A stretch of DNA of 31,936 bases from Amarolinea sp964580725 (GTDB lineage Bacteria > Chloroflexota > Anaerolineae > SSC4 > Amarolineaceae). Position numbers and translations under genes: made by a program. The notes under the pieces are model-generated. The model made no database searches. It was given only the letters and a program-made list of their open reading frames with translations, and was not told the origin of the DNA. Positions 23,073 through 31,837 of the stretch are shown one piece after another. Positions within the stretch are counted from its first letter, which is position 1; the number at the start of each line of letters is the position of its first letter. Location: contig CAZOLV010000064.1 of the NCBI GenBank assembly GCA_964580725.1, forward strand, positions 1 to 31,936. Reading direction: 5' to 3'.

Positions 23073-26000
23073 ATGCTTATTTTACACGGATCGTGGTTGG
23101 TCGCAGAGAGGCTGGACACGTTCTTTTTCTGGGGCGAGACGGCGACCGAAAGTCGGGGACGTCGCCGTGGGCGCCCGAAAACCACGCCAGCCGGGCCTCA
23201 GGATCACCCGGCGCAGGCGACGCCCGCCCGTCTGCGCAGCGTGGCGCCCCTGCTGGCCAGCGCCAAGAAGAGCAGCGCCCTGGCCCGCCTGCCCACTTGC
23301 GACGGGGCGCCCATCTCCGGCGCGCCAGCCGCCGACCAGCCCAGCGCCGAGCTGGCGCTGGGCGCCTGGCGGATCGAAGGGCTGGCGCTGGCGCCCTCTG
23401 CGGCGCTGGCCGCCCTCGTCGCCTGGCCCGACGATGCACCGCCTGGCGTGCTCATCGGCGCCGATCTACAGTTCTGGATGGGCGCCGCCCGCTTTGCCCT
23501 GGAGCTGCTGGCCCGCCAGCGTTACGTCCCTGCGCTCGAAGAACGGGCGCGCACCATCACGGCGCACTGGCAGCCGGTTTGGGTAGATGCCGACGAACAG
23601 GCCCGTTTCCAGTGGCTGGTCAACGCCATGCCGCCCGCCTGCCGTGTCCTGCGCTCTCCCGCCCGCCCTGGCGAATCACAATCCGGCGGCGGTGTGACGC
23701 TGCGCATCGGCCCGGCGGCTCTCCTCTCCGCCGCGCTGAAGGCCTGGGTAGATCAACAGATTCGCGAGTGGGCCGGCGCCACGCAACGGTCGCTGGCGCG
23801 CCGTCTGAGCAACGGCCCAACGCGCGCCTGGGTCGAAGCCCTCTTCAGCGCCCAACCGCAGCTCAGCGGCGCATCGTTCCAACTGAGCGGTATGGTAGAA
23901 CAGGTCGCACGTTGGCTCGAAGACCTGCAGCAGACGGCGGCGCTTGGTTTTCGCGTCTCGTTTCAGGTTGAAACGCCCGCCGTCATGACGGCGCCCAACG
24001 ATCCAAGCTGGACCGTTCGCTACATGCTGCAAGCGACCGACGATCCAAGCCTGCAAGTGCCGGCGGATCAGGTGTGGCAGGAAGCCGGCGGCGCCCTGAT
24101 GCTGCTCAACCGCCGCCTTGTGCAGCCGCAAGAGCGACTGCTCAGCGGTCTGGTCAAAGCCGCCCGCCTCTTTCCGCCCTTCGAACAGACCCTGCGCCAC
24201 GCTCGCCCCACCCATCTCGCCCTCGACACCGCCGCCGCCTACGGCTTTCTGCGCGAGGCGGCCCCCCTGCTCGAACAAAGCGGCTTTGGCGTCCTGACGC
24301 CGCCGTGGTGGCAGAAGCGCGCCGCCAATCTGGGCGTGCGCCTGAATCTGCGCAAGAAGCAGACCGCCACCGAATCGAGCGGCCTGCTCTCCTTCGACAA
24401 AGTGGTGGAGTACGACTGGCAGTTGGCCCTGGGCGACGAGCCACTAACGCTCGAACAGTTCCAAAAACTGGCGGCGCTCAAAAGCCCCCTGGTGCAAGTG
24501 CGCGGACAGTGGGTCGAATTCCGCCCGGAACAGGTGGAAGCCGCGATCCGTTTTTGGGAAAAGCGCCGCGCCCAGGGTGACTTGAGCCTGCTCGACGCCC
24601 TGCGCCTAAGCGAAGGCGGTGGCCAGGAAGGCGCAGATGGGCTGCCCATCGCCGGCATCACCCTGGACGGCTGGCTGGACGAGATCATGACCAGCCTGAA
24701 ACAGCATGACCGCATCCAGCCGCTGGCTGCGCCCCCCGGTTTCGTCGGCGCACTGCGTCCCTATCAGGCGCGCGGGCTGGCCTGGCTGGTGTTCTTGCGC
24801 CGCATCGGCCTGAACGGCTGCCTGGCCGACGATATGGGCCTGGGCAAGACCATCCAAACCATCGGCATGGTGCTGCACGTCCAGACGCAGGAACGGCCGG
24901 CGCCCGTGCTCTTGATCTGCCCCACTTCGGTCGTTGGCAACTGGCAGCGCGAAATTGCGCGGTTTGCGCCCTCGCTGCGCACGCATGTGCATCAAGGCGC
25001 GGGCCGCCTGACCGGCGCCGATTTCAGCGCCGCCAGCCAGCAGGCGCACATCGTCATCAGTAGCTACAGCCTGCTGGCGCGCGACCGGGAACTGCTGCAG
25101 CAGGTTGCCTGGGGCGACGTCATCCTGGATGAGGCGCAAAACATCAAGAACGCAGCCACCAAACAGGCGCAAGCGGCGCGCAGCCTGACGGCCACACACC
25201 GCCTGGCCCTCACCGGCACCCCTGTCGAGAACCGCCTGTCCGAACTCTGGTCGCTGATGGAATTTCTCAATCCCGGCTATTTGGGGTCGCAGAGCGCCTT
25301 TCGCAGCAAATTCACGCTGCCGATCGAACGTTATCATCAGGCCGAACCGGCGACGCAGCTCAAAGGACTGGTGCAGCCGCTGCTGTTGCGCCGTCTCAAG
25401 ACCGACCCGACCATCATTCAGGACTTGCCTGAAAAGAACGAGATGAAGGTCTTCTGCAATCTGACCGCCGAACAGGCCACGCTGTACGAGGCGGTGGTGC
25501 AGGATTCGCTGCGACAAATCGCCGAGTCCGAGGGGATGCAGCGGCGCGGGCTGGTGTTGTCTACGCTGATGAAGCTGAAACAGGTGTGCAACCACCCGGC
25601 GCACTTCCTGGGCGACCGCACCTCCACCATCCTGACCGGGCGTTCGGGCAAGCTCAACCGGCTGTCGGAAATGCTGGAAGAAGTGCTGGCGGTCGCCGAC
25701 CGGGCGCTGATCTTCACTCAATTCACCGAGATGGGCGAGATGCTGGTGCAGCACTTGACGGCGACGTTTGGCGAAGAACCGCTCTATCTACACGGCGGCG
25801 TACCGGCGCGCCAGCGCGATGAGATCGTGGCGCGTTTCCAGCACACGCGCGGCCCGCGCGTCTTCGTCCTTTCGCTCAAGGCGGGCGGTGTAGGGCTAAA
25901 TTTGACCGAGGCCAATCATGTGTTTCACTTCGACCGCTGGTGGAACCCGGCGGTGGAAGATCAAGCCACCGACCGGGCCTTCCGCATCGGTCAGCGGCGC

Positions 26001-26195
26001 AACGTGCAGGTGCACAAGTTCATCTGCGCCGGCACGTTGGAAGAAAAGATCGAACAGTTGATCGAAAGCAAGAAGGGCCTGGCCAACCAGATCGTTGGCG
26101 CAGGCGAATCGTGGCTGACTGAACTGTCCACCGATCAACTGCACGACCTGTTGATCCTGCGGCAAGAGACCGTTGCGGATGAGGAGGGAGCATGA
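23073..26195 (+). CDS. SNF2-family helicase with DUF3670-like N-terminal region
   Basis: Encodes 1040 residues. The N-terminus (MLILHGSW, FFFWGE) and the following roughly 500 residues are of the SNF2 helicase-associated type (DUF3670-like). The ATPase begins at about 565. DDMGLGKT (586-593) is Walker A, DEAQ (686-689) is the DEAD-like box, LTGTPVENRL is motif III, and QATDRAFRIGQ (about 964-974) is motif VI. The end (LSTDQLHDLLIL) is typical. These double-stranded-DNA translocases remodel protein-DNA complexes. ATG 23073 is chosen because family members begin at this HGSW motif; a GTG at 22971 is in frame but unsupported. The stop overlaps the start of the SWIM gene by 4 bp. This pairing is common in bacteria and suggests a two-protein complex. 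Confidence 0.92.
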   Translation: MLILHGSWLVAERLDTFFFWGETATESRGRRRGRPKTTPAGPQDHPAQATPARLRSVAPLLASAKKSSALARLPTCDGAPISGAPAADQPSAELALGAWRIEGLALAPSAALAALVAWPDDAPPGVLIGADLQFWMGAARFALELLARQRYVPALEERARTITAHWQPVWVDADEQARFQWLVNAMPPACRVLRSPARPGESQSGGGVTLRIGPAALLSAALKAWVDQQIREWAGATQRSLARRLSNGPTRAWVEALFSAQPQLSGASFQLSGMVEQVARWLEDLQQTAALGFRVSFQVETPAVMTAPNDPSWTVRYMLQATDDPSLQVPADQVWQEAGGALMLLNRRLVQPQERLLSGLVKAARLFPPFEQTLRHARPTHLALDTAAAYGFLREAAPLLEQSGFGVLTPPWWQKRAANLGVRLNLRKKQTATESSGLLSFDKVVEYDWQLALGDEPLTLEQFQKLAALKSPLVQVRGQWVEFRPEQVEAAIRFWEKRRAQGDLSLLDALRLSEGGGQEGADGLPIAGITLDGWLDEIMTSLKQHDRIQPLAAPPGFVGALRPYQARGLAWLVFLRRIGLNGCLADDMGLGKTIQTIGMVLHVQTQERPAPVLLICPTSVVGNWQREIARFAPSLRTHVHQGAGRLTGADFSAASQQAHIVISSYSLLARDRELLQQVAWGDVILDEAQNIKNAATKQAQAARSLTATHRLALTGTPVENRLSELWSLMEFLNPGYLGSQSAFRSKFTLPIERYHQAEPATQLKGLVQPLLLRRLKTDPTIIQDLPEKNEMKVFCNLTAEQATLYEAVVQDSLRQIAESEGMQRRGLVLSTLMKLKQVCNHPAHFLGDRTSTILTGRSGKLNRLSEMLEEVLAVADRALIFTQFTEMGEMLVQHLTATFGEEPLYLHGGVPARQRDEIVARFQHTRGPRVFVLSLKAGGVGLNLTEANHVFHFDRWWNPAVEDQATDRAFRIGQRRNVQVHKFICAGTLEEKIEQLIESKKGLANQIVGAGESWLTELSTDQLHDLLILRQETVADEEGA

Positions 26196-27097
26196 GTCCA
26201 CGGCGTCGCAGCTACAGCGGCTGGAATGATGACTATGATCCGCCGACGCGCCCATTGCACGCCGACGGAATCCGCGCTCAGCATCGCAGCGGCGCCTTCG
26301 CCAAGAGCTGGTGGGCGGGGCGCTGGATCGCCGCCCTGGAGCGCCTGGTGGACAGCGGCCGCCTGGCGCGTGGCCGTTCCTACGCCCGCCAGGGACAGGT
26401 GCTGGACATCACCATCGAACCGGGCAAGGTCAGCGCACGTGTGCAGGGGTCACGGCCCACGCCCTACCGCGTGGTCATCAACGTGATGCAGTTGACGGCG
26501 CAGGAGTGGGACCGCGTGCTGTTGGCGCTGGCGCAGGAAGCGATCTTCACCGCCCAGTTGCTGGACGGCCAGATGCCGCCCAACATCGAGACGGTGTTCA
26601 CCGCCGCCCAGGCGCCGCTCTTTCCCGAACGGCGCAACGATCTGGCGACCTCCTGCTCTTGCCCTGATGCGGCCAACCCTTGCAAACACATTGCGGCGGT
26701 CTATTATCTGTTGGGCGAACGGTTCGACGAAGACCCTTTTCTGATCTTCCGCCTGCGCGGTCGCACGCGCGAAGAGGTGTTGGGGGCGCTGCGCGCCATG
26801 CGCGCCGGCGGCGCGGCCGGGCAAACGACCGCTGCCGAAATGCCCGCAGCCGATGGTCTGCCCGTGGAAGAACAACTGGTCGTTTTCTGGCAGGCGGGCG
26901 CGCCGCTCGACCATTTCACCGTCAGCATTGCCGCGCCAGAGGTGGGCGCGCTGCTGCTCAAGCGCCTGGGGGCGCCGCCCCTGGGGCAAGAGGCCGCCGA
27001 GATGAATGCCATCCTGACGCGCACCTATGCACAAGTGACGAGTCGGGCGCTCGAACTGGCATTTGGCGAAGACGAGACAGACGAGGACGCCGTATAA
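26192..27097 (+). CDS. SWIM zinc-finger protein, partner of the SNF2 helicase
   Basis: Encodes 301 residues. The SWIM motif CSCPDAANPCKH gives ligands Cys155, Cys157, Cys164 and His166, followed by a hydrophobic helix (IAAVYYLLGERFDEDPFLIF). SWIM domains bind DNA or protein. The N-terminal FAKSWWAGRWIAALERL block is shared with many helicase-linked SWIM proteins. A strong GAGGAGGGAG site lies inside the helicase gene before ATG 26192, and start and stop codons overlap as ATGA. The gene converges with the kinase gene at a 3-bp gap. A role as DNA-targeting subunit of the helicase is inferred from context. Confidence 0.9.
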   Translation: MSPRRRSYSGWNDDYDPPTRPLHADGIRAQHRSGAFAKSWWAGRWIAALERLVDSGRLARGRSYARQGQVLDITIEPGKVSARVQGSRPTPYRVVINVMQLTAQEWDRVLLALAQEAIFTAQLLDGQMPPNIETVFTAAQAPLFPERRNDLATSCSCPDAANPCKHIAAVYYLLGERFDEDPFLIFRLRGRTREEVLGALRAMRAGGAAGQTTAAEMPAADGLPVEEQLVVFWQAGAPLDHFTVSIAAPEVGALLLKRLGAPPLGQEAAEMNAILTRTYAQVTSRALELAFGEDETDEDAV

Positions 27098-27100
27098 AGG

Positions 27101-30100
27101 TCAGCCGGCCTTTTCTTGCAGCTTCTGCAGAATCGCGATGATCTGGCCCGGCGTCGCCGGCTTGCCGACGAAGCCATCCATGCCGGCCGCCAGACAGGCG
27201 TCGCGATCCTCACGCAGCACGCTGGCGGTCATCGCGACGATCATCGGCTGTCCGCCGGGCAGAGACATCTGGCGCAGCCGCTGTGTCGCCTCCAGGCCGT
27301 CCATTTCTGGCATCTGCACATCCATCAGAATCAGATCATACGACTTGTGCAACGCTGCTTCCAGCACCTGCACGCCGTTCATCGCCAGGTCGGCCTTGAT
27401 TCCCAGGCGGTCGAGGATGAACCGCGCCACTTTCTGGTTGACGAGGTTATCCTCGGCCAACAGCACGCGCAGCCGGGAGTATGTTTCGTCACGCGGCTGG
27501 GCGGGGCTGGCGGCCGATGGGGGCGCCAGCGCGCCGCCGCGCCCGATCAAGGTGGTCAGCAGAGTGCGCAGCCGCGTGAATTTGACCGGTTTGGGCAGAT
27601 AGGTTGTCTGCGCCAGCCCGCTCACGGCGTGCACGATGTAGCTGTCCACCATGGGGGCCAGGATGACGAAGGGGCAGGCCAGCGGCGGATCGAGCGCACG
27701 CAGCATGTGCGCCAGTTGCAGTCCGTCGCCATCGCTCAGGCGCAAGTCGAGCAGGGCCGCGGCAAAGGCGCCTGCGGCTGATGCGGCCGTCGGCTGCCCG
27801 GCGAGATAGGCCAGCGTCGCCGCACGGCTTTCCAACGTGACCGCCTCCATGCCCCACCAGGTTGTCTGATCCTGCAAGAAACTGCGCAAAGCGGCGCTGC
27901 TGCTGACGATCAGGATGCGTTTGCCCGCCAGGCGCTCATCGCGCGCCGTGGAGGGCGCTTCGCCGGGCGGAACGGCTGCCAGGATGCTGGCTGTGAAGGT
28001 CGAGCCAACGCCCGGCTCACTCTGGACGCTGATCCCACCCTGCATCAACTGGCACAGCCGCTGGCTGATGGCCAATCCCAGGCCGGTGCCGCCAAAGCGC
28101 CGGGTGGTCGAAGCGTCAATTTGTGAAAATGCCTGGAAAAGGCGGTCCTGACGGTCCAGGGGGATGCCGATGCCGGTGTCGCGCACGTTGATCTGCAGCC
28201 GCAGCCGTTCGCCGGCAGGCTGGCCATCGGCCAGGACGGTCACTTCGCCGCGCTCTGTAAATTTGATGGCGTTGCCGATCAGGTTGAGAAGAACCTGGCG
28301 CAGGCGCGTCTTGTCGCCGATGATGTGCGTCGGGATGTTGGCGGTCGTCAGGTAGGCCAGTTCGATCTTGCGGGCCGCGGCGGTCGTCGCCAGCAGATCG
28401 AACGCCTCTTCGATGCACTCGACCAGGCTGAAGGGCTGCTCCTCCAGTTCGAGATTGCCCGCTTCGATCTTGGAAAAATCGAGGATTTCATCAATGATCG
28501 CCAGCAGGGCCTCGCCGCTCGCTTGCACCACGGCGGCCATTTCGCGCTGCTCGTCGTTGAGCGGCGTGCCCACCAGCAGGTTGGCCATGCCGATGACGGC
28601 ATTGAGCGGCGTGCGGATTTCATGGCTCATGTTGGCCAGGAAGGCGCTCTTGGCGCGATTGGCGGCCTCGGCGGCGTCGCGCGCCTGGCCCAAGGCGGCC
28701 GACGTTTGCTTGAGCGGCGTCACATCTGGGAAGGCGGCGAAAGCGGCAATCGTCTCTCCCGCCCGATTGTGGATGGGCGCTGCGCTGACCAATGCCCAAC
28801 GGGTGTGGCCGTTTGCGGTGCGCACGCGGTACTCCCGGTTGTGGATCGCCTGACCCTGCAAGGCCAGGGCCAGCGGCGCCTCTGCGGGCGCAATCTCGTT
28901 GCCGGCGTCGTCGAGCAGTTGCCAGGGCGGTTGTTCGGTCAGGATCGAATGACCGCGAAACGATTCGCCCTGCCTCATATCCAGAAAGGTGCGCGAGGCA
29001 GAGTTGGCAATGCGAACGACGCCATCCGGGGCGGAGACGAGAGCCAGCGGAATGGGTGTCTGCTCGATGGCGGCTTCGAGCAGCGTCTTGGTGTTGGCCA
29101 GTTCCTGATCGGCCTGCCGCCGTGCGGTGATGTCGCGCAGCGTCAGCAGACGCCCGTTGACGCGCCCGCGCCGGTCTCTGAGTTCGATGGCCTGCAAGTC
29201 CAAACAGCGCGGGCCGGGCGCCGCCGCTGGCTCTGCATCTGTTGCGCGCAAGGAGAGCAGCAGTTCTTGTGAGCCAGGCGCCGGTTGGCCCAGGGCGGCG
29301 ACAAGGGCGGGCCAGGCTGAAAAGGCCTGTTCGAAGGGCCGCCCGATGGGCGTTACGGCGGCGGTCTCCCCGGCTGCGCCGATCATGCCGAACATCTGGC
29401 GGGCGGCGGGGTTGATGTCCACGATGCGCTCCTGTTGGTCGAGCACGATCACGGCGTCATGTAGACGTTCGATGAGGGTTTCACGGGCAACCGGGGCCAG
29501 ATCGAGCAGTTGGAAGCGGGTCAAGGCCCAGGCCAGGCACATGGCGGTGAGCGAGAAGGAGAAGGGGGTCAGGTCGAAGCCGGGCAGAGGGTTCAAGCCA
29601 AAGACATAGGCGGCATTGCTGGCAAACGGGATGGCGGTGCTGAGGATGAGGGCGGCGGTTTGGCGCCGGTAGAGGGCCGGGAAACGAATGAGCGCTCGGA
29701 TGAGGGCCAGAGTGCCGACCGAGAGCACGAGATAGCTGTAGACGACAGAGAGCCAGAACCAGGCGCCATGCCCGTAGATCATGCCGTTGAAAGGGGCCGG
29801 GGTGAACGATGTCCAGATCAGGTGGTGCCAGCCGTTGGTGGCGGCGGCCAGGATGGTCAGCGCGGGGATGATGGTCAGCCAGGGCCGGCGGTGGCGCGGA
29901 ATCCAGGATGACTGCTGCGTGTAGTCCAGGCAGAAGAGCAGGAAGAAGGTGGGCATGCTGTGGGTGCCAAAGTAGGCAATGACCGACCAGAAAATCTTGG
30001 CGCGGACGGTGGTGACGCCGCTTTCGATGCCAGCGGCGGTGCACCAGACGGCAGCGGCGACGAGGACGCCGAACAGCGCCAGTGCGCCGGGGGTGTGCCG

Positions 30101-30187
30101 TCGCAGCCAGACCGCGCGCAGGACGAGCGAGGCCAGACCCACGCTGAAGAACATCAGAAAGGAGTAGAACGAAAACTGCCAGACCAT
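27101..30187 (-). CDS. 7TM hybrid histidine kinase with two PAS and two receiver domains
   Basis: Encodes 1028 residues. AGGAG seven bases before ATG 30187 rules out a longer frame starting at 30319. Domain order: seven membrane helices (about 5-225) of the 7TM histidine-kinase sensor type, PAS-like (about 235-355), PAS (about 368-495), HisKA with His522 (MSHEIRTPLN), HATPase (Asn639 N-box, DTGIGI 670-675, GTGLGLAIS), receiver 1 (about 756-882) and receiver 2 (about 906-1024). Receiver 2 is complete: Glu912/Asp913, Asp956 in LMDVQMPEMDG, Lys1009. Receiver 1 keeps Asp814 and Lys866, but its acidic pair is VSSS and its Thr position is Ala (VILAPM), so it is probably a pseudo-receiver. Output would go to a phosphotransfer protein encoded elsewhere. 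Confidence 0.92.
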   Translation of the reverse strand: MVWQFSFYSFLMFFSVGLASLVLRAVWLRRHTPGALALFGVLVAAAVWCTAAGIESGVTTVRAKIFWSVIAYFGTHSMPTFFLLFCLDYTQQSSWIPRHRRPWLTIIPALTILAAATNGWHHLIWTSFTPAPFNGMIYGHGAWFWLSVVYSYLVLSVGTLALIRALIRFPALYRRQTAALILSTAIPFASNAAYVFGLNPLPGFDLTPFSFSLTAMCLAWALTRFQLLDLAPVARETLIERLHDAVIVLDQQERIVDINPAARQMFGMIGAAGETAAVTPIGRPFEQAFSAWPALVAALGQPAPGSQELLLSLRATDAEPAAAPGPRCLDLQAIELRDRRGRVNGRLLTLRDITARRQADQELANTKTLLEAAIEQTPIPLALVSAPDGVVRIANSASRTFLDMRQGESFRGHSILTEQPPWQLLDDAGNEIAPAEAPLALALQGQAIHNREYRVRTANGHTRWALVSAAPIHNRAGETIAAFAAFPDVTPLKQTSAALGQARDAAEAANRAKSAFLANMSHEIRTPLNAVIGMANLLVGTPLNDEQREMAAVVQASGEALLAIIDEILDFSKIEAGNLELEEQPFSLVECIEEAFDLLATTAAARKIELAYLTTANIPTHIIGDKTRLRQVLLNLIGNAIKFTERGEVTVLADGQPAGERLRLQINVRDTGIGIPLDRQDRLFQAFSQIDASTTRRFGGTGLGLAISQRLCQLMQGGISVQSEPGVGSTFTASILAAVPPGEAPSTARDERLAGKRILIVSSSAALRSFLQDQTTWWGMEAVTLESRAATLAYLAGQPTAASAAGAFAAALLDLRLSDGDGLQLAHMLRALDPPLACPFVILAPMVDSYIVHAVSGLAQTTYLPKPVKFTRLRTLLTTLIGRGGALAPPSAASPAQPRDETYSRLRVLLAEDNLVNQKVARFILDRLGIKADLAMNGVQVLEAALHKSYDLILMDVQMPEMDGLEATQRLRQMSLPGGQPMIVAMTASVLREDRDACLAAGMDGFVGKPATPGQIIAILQKLQEKAG

Positions 30188-30364
30188 CTTGACTCCTGCC
30201 GGGGAGTCGGGTTTCGAGATTGCGCCGGTTCGAACGGACGGGCCAGAGATCGAGATCGGCCGGCCCGGCGTGCGTCTTGCTGAGCAGAATGACGTTGACG
30301 CTGCGCCGGGGATGCGCACAAGGCGCTGGCGTCGTTTGGTCGGGTCGTTGGACAGGTTCGGCGC

Positions 30365-30393
30365 TTGTCAAGCAGCCAGGGCGTGGTTATAAT
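30365..30393 (+). promoter_or_regulatory. Sigma-70-type promoter of mutM
   Basis: TTGTCA (30365-30370) and a perfect TATAAT (30388-30393) are separated by exactly 17 bp. The predicted start near 30400 gives a leader of about 35 nt. The rest of the 247-bp gap to the divergent kinase gene shows no clear motif. Confidence 0.75.
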
Positions 30394-30434
30394 GGGCGCA
30401 TACTGCGCTCAAAGCGATCAACAAAGGACACGCT

Positions 30435-31247
30435 ATGCCTGAACTGCCTGAAGTCGAGACGATTGCACGGGATTTGCGCCATGATCTGGTGGGGCGGCGC
30501 ATCGTGGATGTGGAGGTGCGTTGGGAGCGCACGGTCGCGACACCGCCCGCTGCCGAGCTGAAAGCGGCGCTGGTTGGGCTGCAGATCATGGGCGCCGATC
30601 GCCGGGGAAAATTCCTCCTCTTTCCACTCTCACAGGGGCGCACGCTGCTGATCCATCTGCGCATGACAGGTCAACTGCATGTGGTGGATGCCGCGGCGCC
30701 GCTCGATGCACATACGCATCTGGTGCTGACGCTCGATTCGGGTCGCCGGCTCATCTTCCGTGATATGCGCAAGTTCGGGCGGGTTTATGTGACTTCGAAC
30801 CCGGCCGAAGTATTGGGCGAGTTGGGGCCGGAGCCGCTGAACCCTGATTTCACGTCGCAGCAGTTGGCGGCGCGCCTGGCGGGGCGCAAGGCGCCGATCA
30901 AGAGCTTGCTGCTCGATCAACGCGTCGTGGCTGGCATTGGCAATATCTACGCCGATGAAATCCTGTTCAAGGCCTTCATTGACCCGCGTCGCCCTGGCCG
31001 CGACCTGCTGCCGAACGATGTGGCCCGGTTGCACACGGCGACCCGCCAGGTGTTGGCGCAGGCTATCTTCGATCGGGGCAGCAGCCTGCAGAACTACCGC
31101 CGTCCGGGCGGCGCTGCGGGACAAAACCAGGAGCGGCATCAGGTGTTTCGTCGCACCGGTAAGTCATGCCCACGCTGCGGTGCGACGATCGAGCGCATTG
31201 TGATCGGCCAGCGCTCGACGCACTTCTGCCCACAGTGCCAGCGCTGA
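30435..31247 (+). CDS. mutM: Formamidopyrimidine-DNA glycosylase
   Basis: Encodes 270 residues, full length. It excises 8-oxoguanine and formamidopyrimidines and nicks the site by beta/delta elimination (base excision repair). The N-terminus MPELPEVET provides the catalytic Pro2 and Glu3. Lys59 (RRGKFLLF) and Asn170 (VVAGIGNIYADEILF, H2TH region) are conserved. The C-terminus is a zinc finger with Cys245, Cys248, Cys265 and Cys268 and the conserved Arg260 of IVIGQRSTHFC. The segment GSSLQNYRRPGG replaces the more common GTTLRDYRxxDG. An own promoter lies 42 bp upstream. The gene converges with the YtxH gene, leaving a 35-bp gap. Confidence 0.96.
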   Translation: MPELPEVETIARDLRHDLVGRRIVDVEVRWERTVATPPAAELKAALVGLQIMGADRRGKFLLFPLSQGRTLLIHLRMTGQLHVVDAAAPLDAHTHLVLTLDSGRRLIFRDMRKFGRVYVTSNPAEVLGELGPEPLNPDFTSQQLAARLAGRKAPIKSLLLDQRVVAGIGNIYADEILFKAFIDPRRPGRDLLPNDVARLHTATRQVLAQAIFDRGSSLQNYRRPGGAAGQNQERHQVFRRTGKSCPRCGATIERIVIGQRSTHFCPQCQR

Positions 31248-31282
31248 CTGCGTGGGGCGTGGGGGCGTTGCGCTGACGAAGC

Positions 31283-31501
31283 TCAGGCCAGCGGTGTGCG
31301 TTTGGCGGCGCTGAACTGCGCCATGAGTTCGGCCTCGCGCGTTGCGGCGGCTTCTTTGCCCGCTTCTTTGGCCTGTTCGATGCGTTGGCGCACCTGGGTT
31401 TGCAGGTCTTCGCCCGAAGCAGGCGTCAAGAGGAGGCCGGCGACATAGCCGGCAGCCATTCCCAGGCCAGCGCCGATGACAAAACCGATGAGTCTTTTCA
31501 C
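31283..31501 (-). CDS. YtxH-like small membrane protein
   Basis: A 72-residue protein from a GTG start at 31501, preceded by an AAGG site. It begins VKRLIGFVIGAGLGMAAGYV (Val read as Met), a glycine-rich membrane helix. GLLLTPASGEDLQTQVRQRI follows, the YtxH pattern G..LL.P.SG...R. The remainder is a charged amphipathic helix (EQAKEAGKEAAATREAELMA). YtxH proteins are envelope or stress-associated with no firm function. An upstream in-frame TTG at 31561 lies next to the predicted -10 element and would probably not be in the transcript. Confidence 0.7.
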   Translation of the reverse strand: MKRLIGFVIGAGLGMAAGYVAGLLLTPASGEDLQTQVRQRIEQAKEAGKEAAATREAELMAQFSAAKRTPLA

Positions 31502-31565
31502 TGCGAACCTTGCTTTCTCGTCTCTGCGCCGCCCACTGACAGCGCCAGTCGTTGGATTCAAGACA

Positions 31566-31595
31566 ATTATACACCGAGGCGGCGAGAATCATCAA
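31566..31595 (-). promoter_or_regulatory. Putative promoter of the YtxH-like gene
   Basis: On the minus strand TTGATG (31595-31590) and a perfect TATAAT (31571-31566) are separated by 18 bp. The leader to GTG 31501 is about 58 nt. Confidence 0.5.
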
Positions 31596-31660
31596 ACGGG
31601 TCGAGATCGTGGAACTCGCCATTGCGTCTGGACAACCCTGCCAAGTCATGGGGCTTCGCT

Positions 31661-31759
31661 GGCCCCCCTGCCCCCCCATTTGGGGGGAAATGAAGGGGGG
31701 CGCCGGCTGAGCTTCTTGTACCGCCAGATTCATCTGGCGCCCCCTCGCGACACAGCCGG
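31661..31759 (+). repeat. 99-bp direct repeat, copy 1
   Basis: This copy matches 31838-31936 at 97 of 99 positions by eye. It contains two internal inverted repeats: a C-run/G-run pair around ATTT (CCCCCATTTGGGGG) and CGCCAGAT-TC-ATCTGGCG, a perfect 8-bp palindrome with a 2-nt loop. No convincing coding frame. It is probably a dispersed non-coding element. Confidence 0.85.
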
Positions 31760-31764
31760 CTGTT

Positions 31765-31796
31765 TTTTGACAGGATGAACAGGATTGACAGGATGG
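31765..31796 (+). repeat. ACAGGAT short tandem motif
   Basis: Three ACAGGAT units (in TTGACAGGATGAACAGGAT and a following TTGACAGGAT) are spaced 11 bp apart in the spacer between the two 99-bp copies. Similar ACAGGAT arrays are scattered in many environmental bacterial genomes (general knowledge). Function unknown. Confidence 0.6.
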
Positions 31797-31837
31797 GGAT
31801 CGGGGCAGGAGTTTCTGTAGGCTGAGGTCCCGTTGGC

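Noticed and set aside
24606..25754. 382-codon open frame on the minus strand
   Set aside because: It is antisense to the SNF2 ATPase core and has no recognisable domain.
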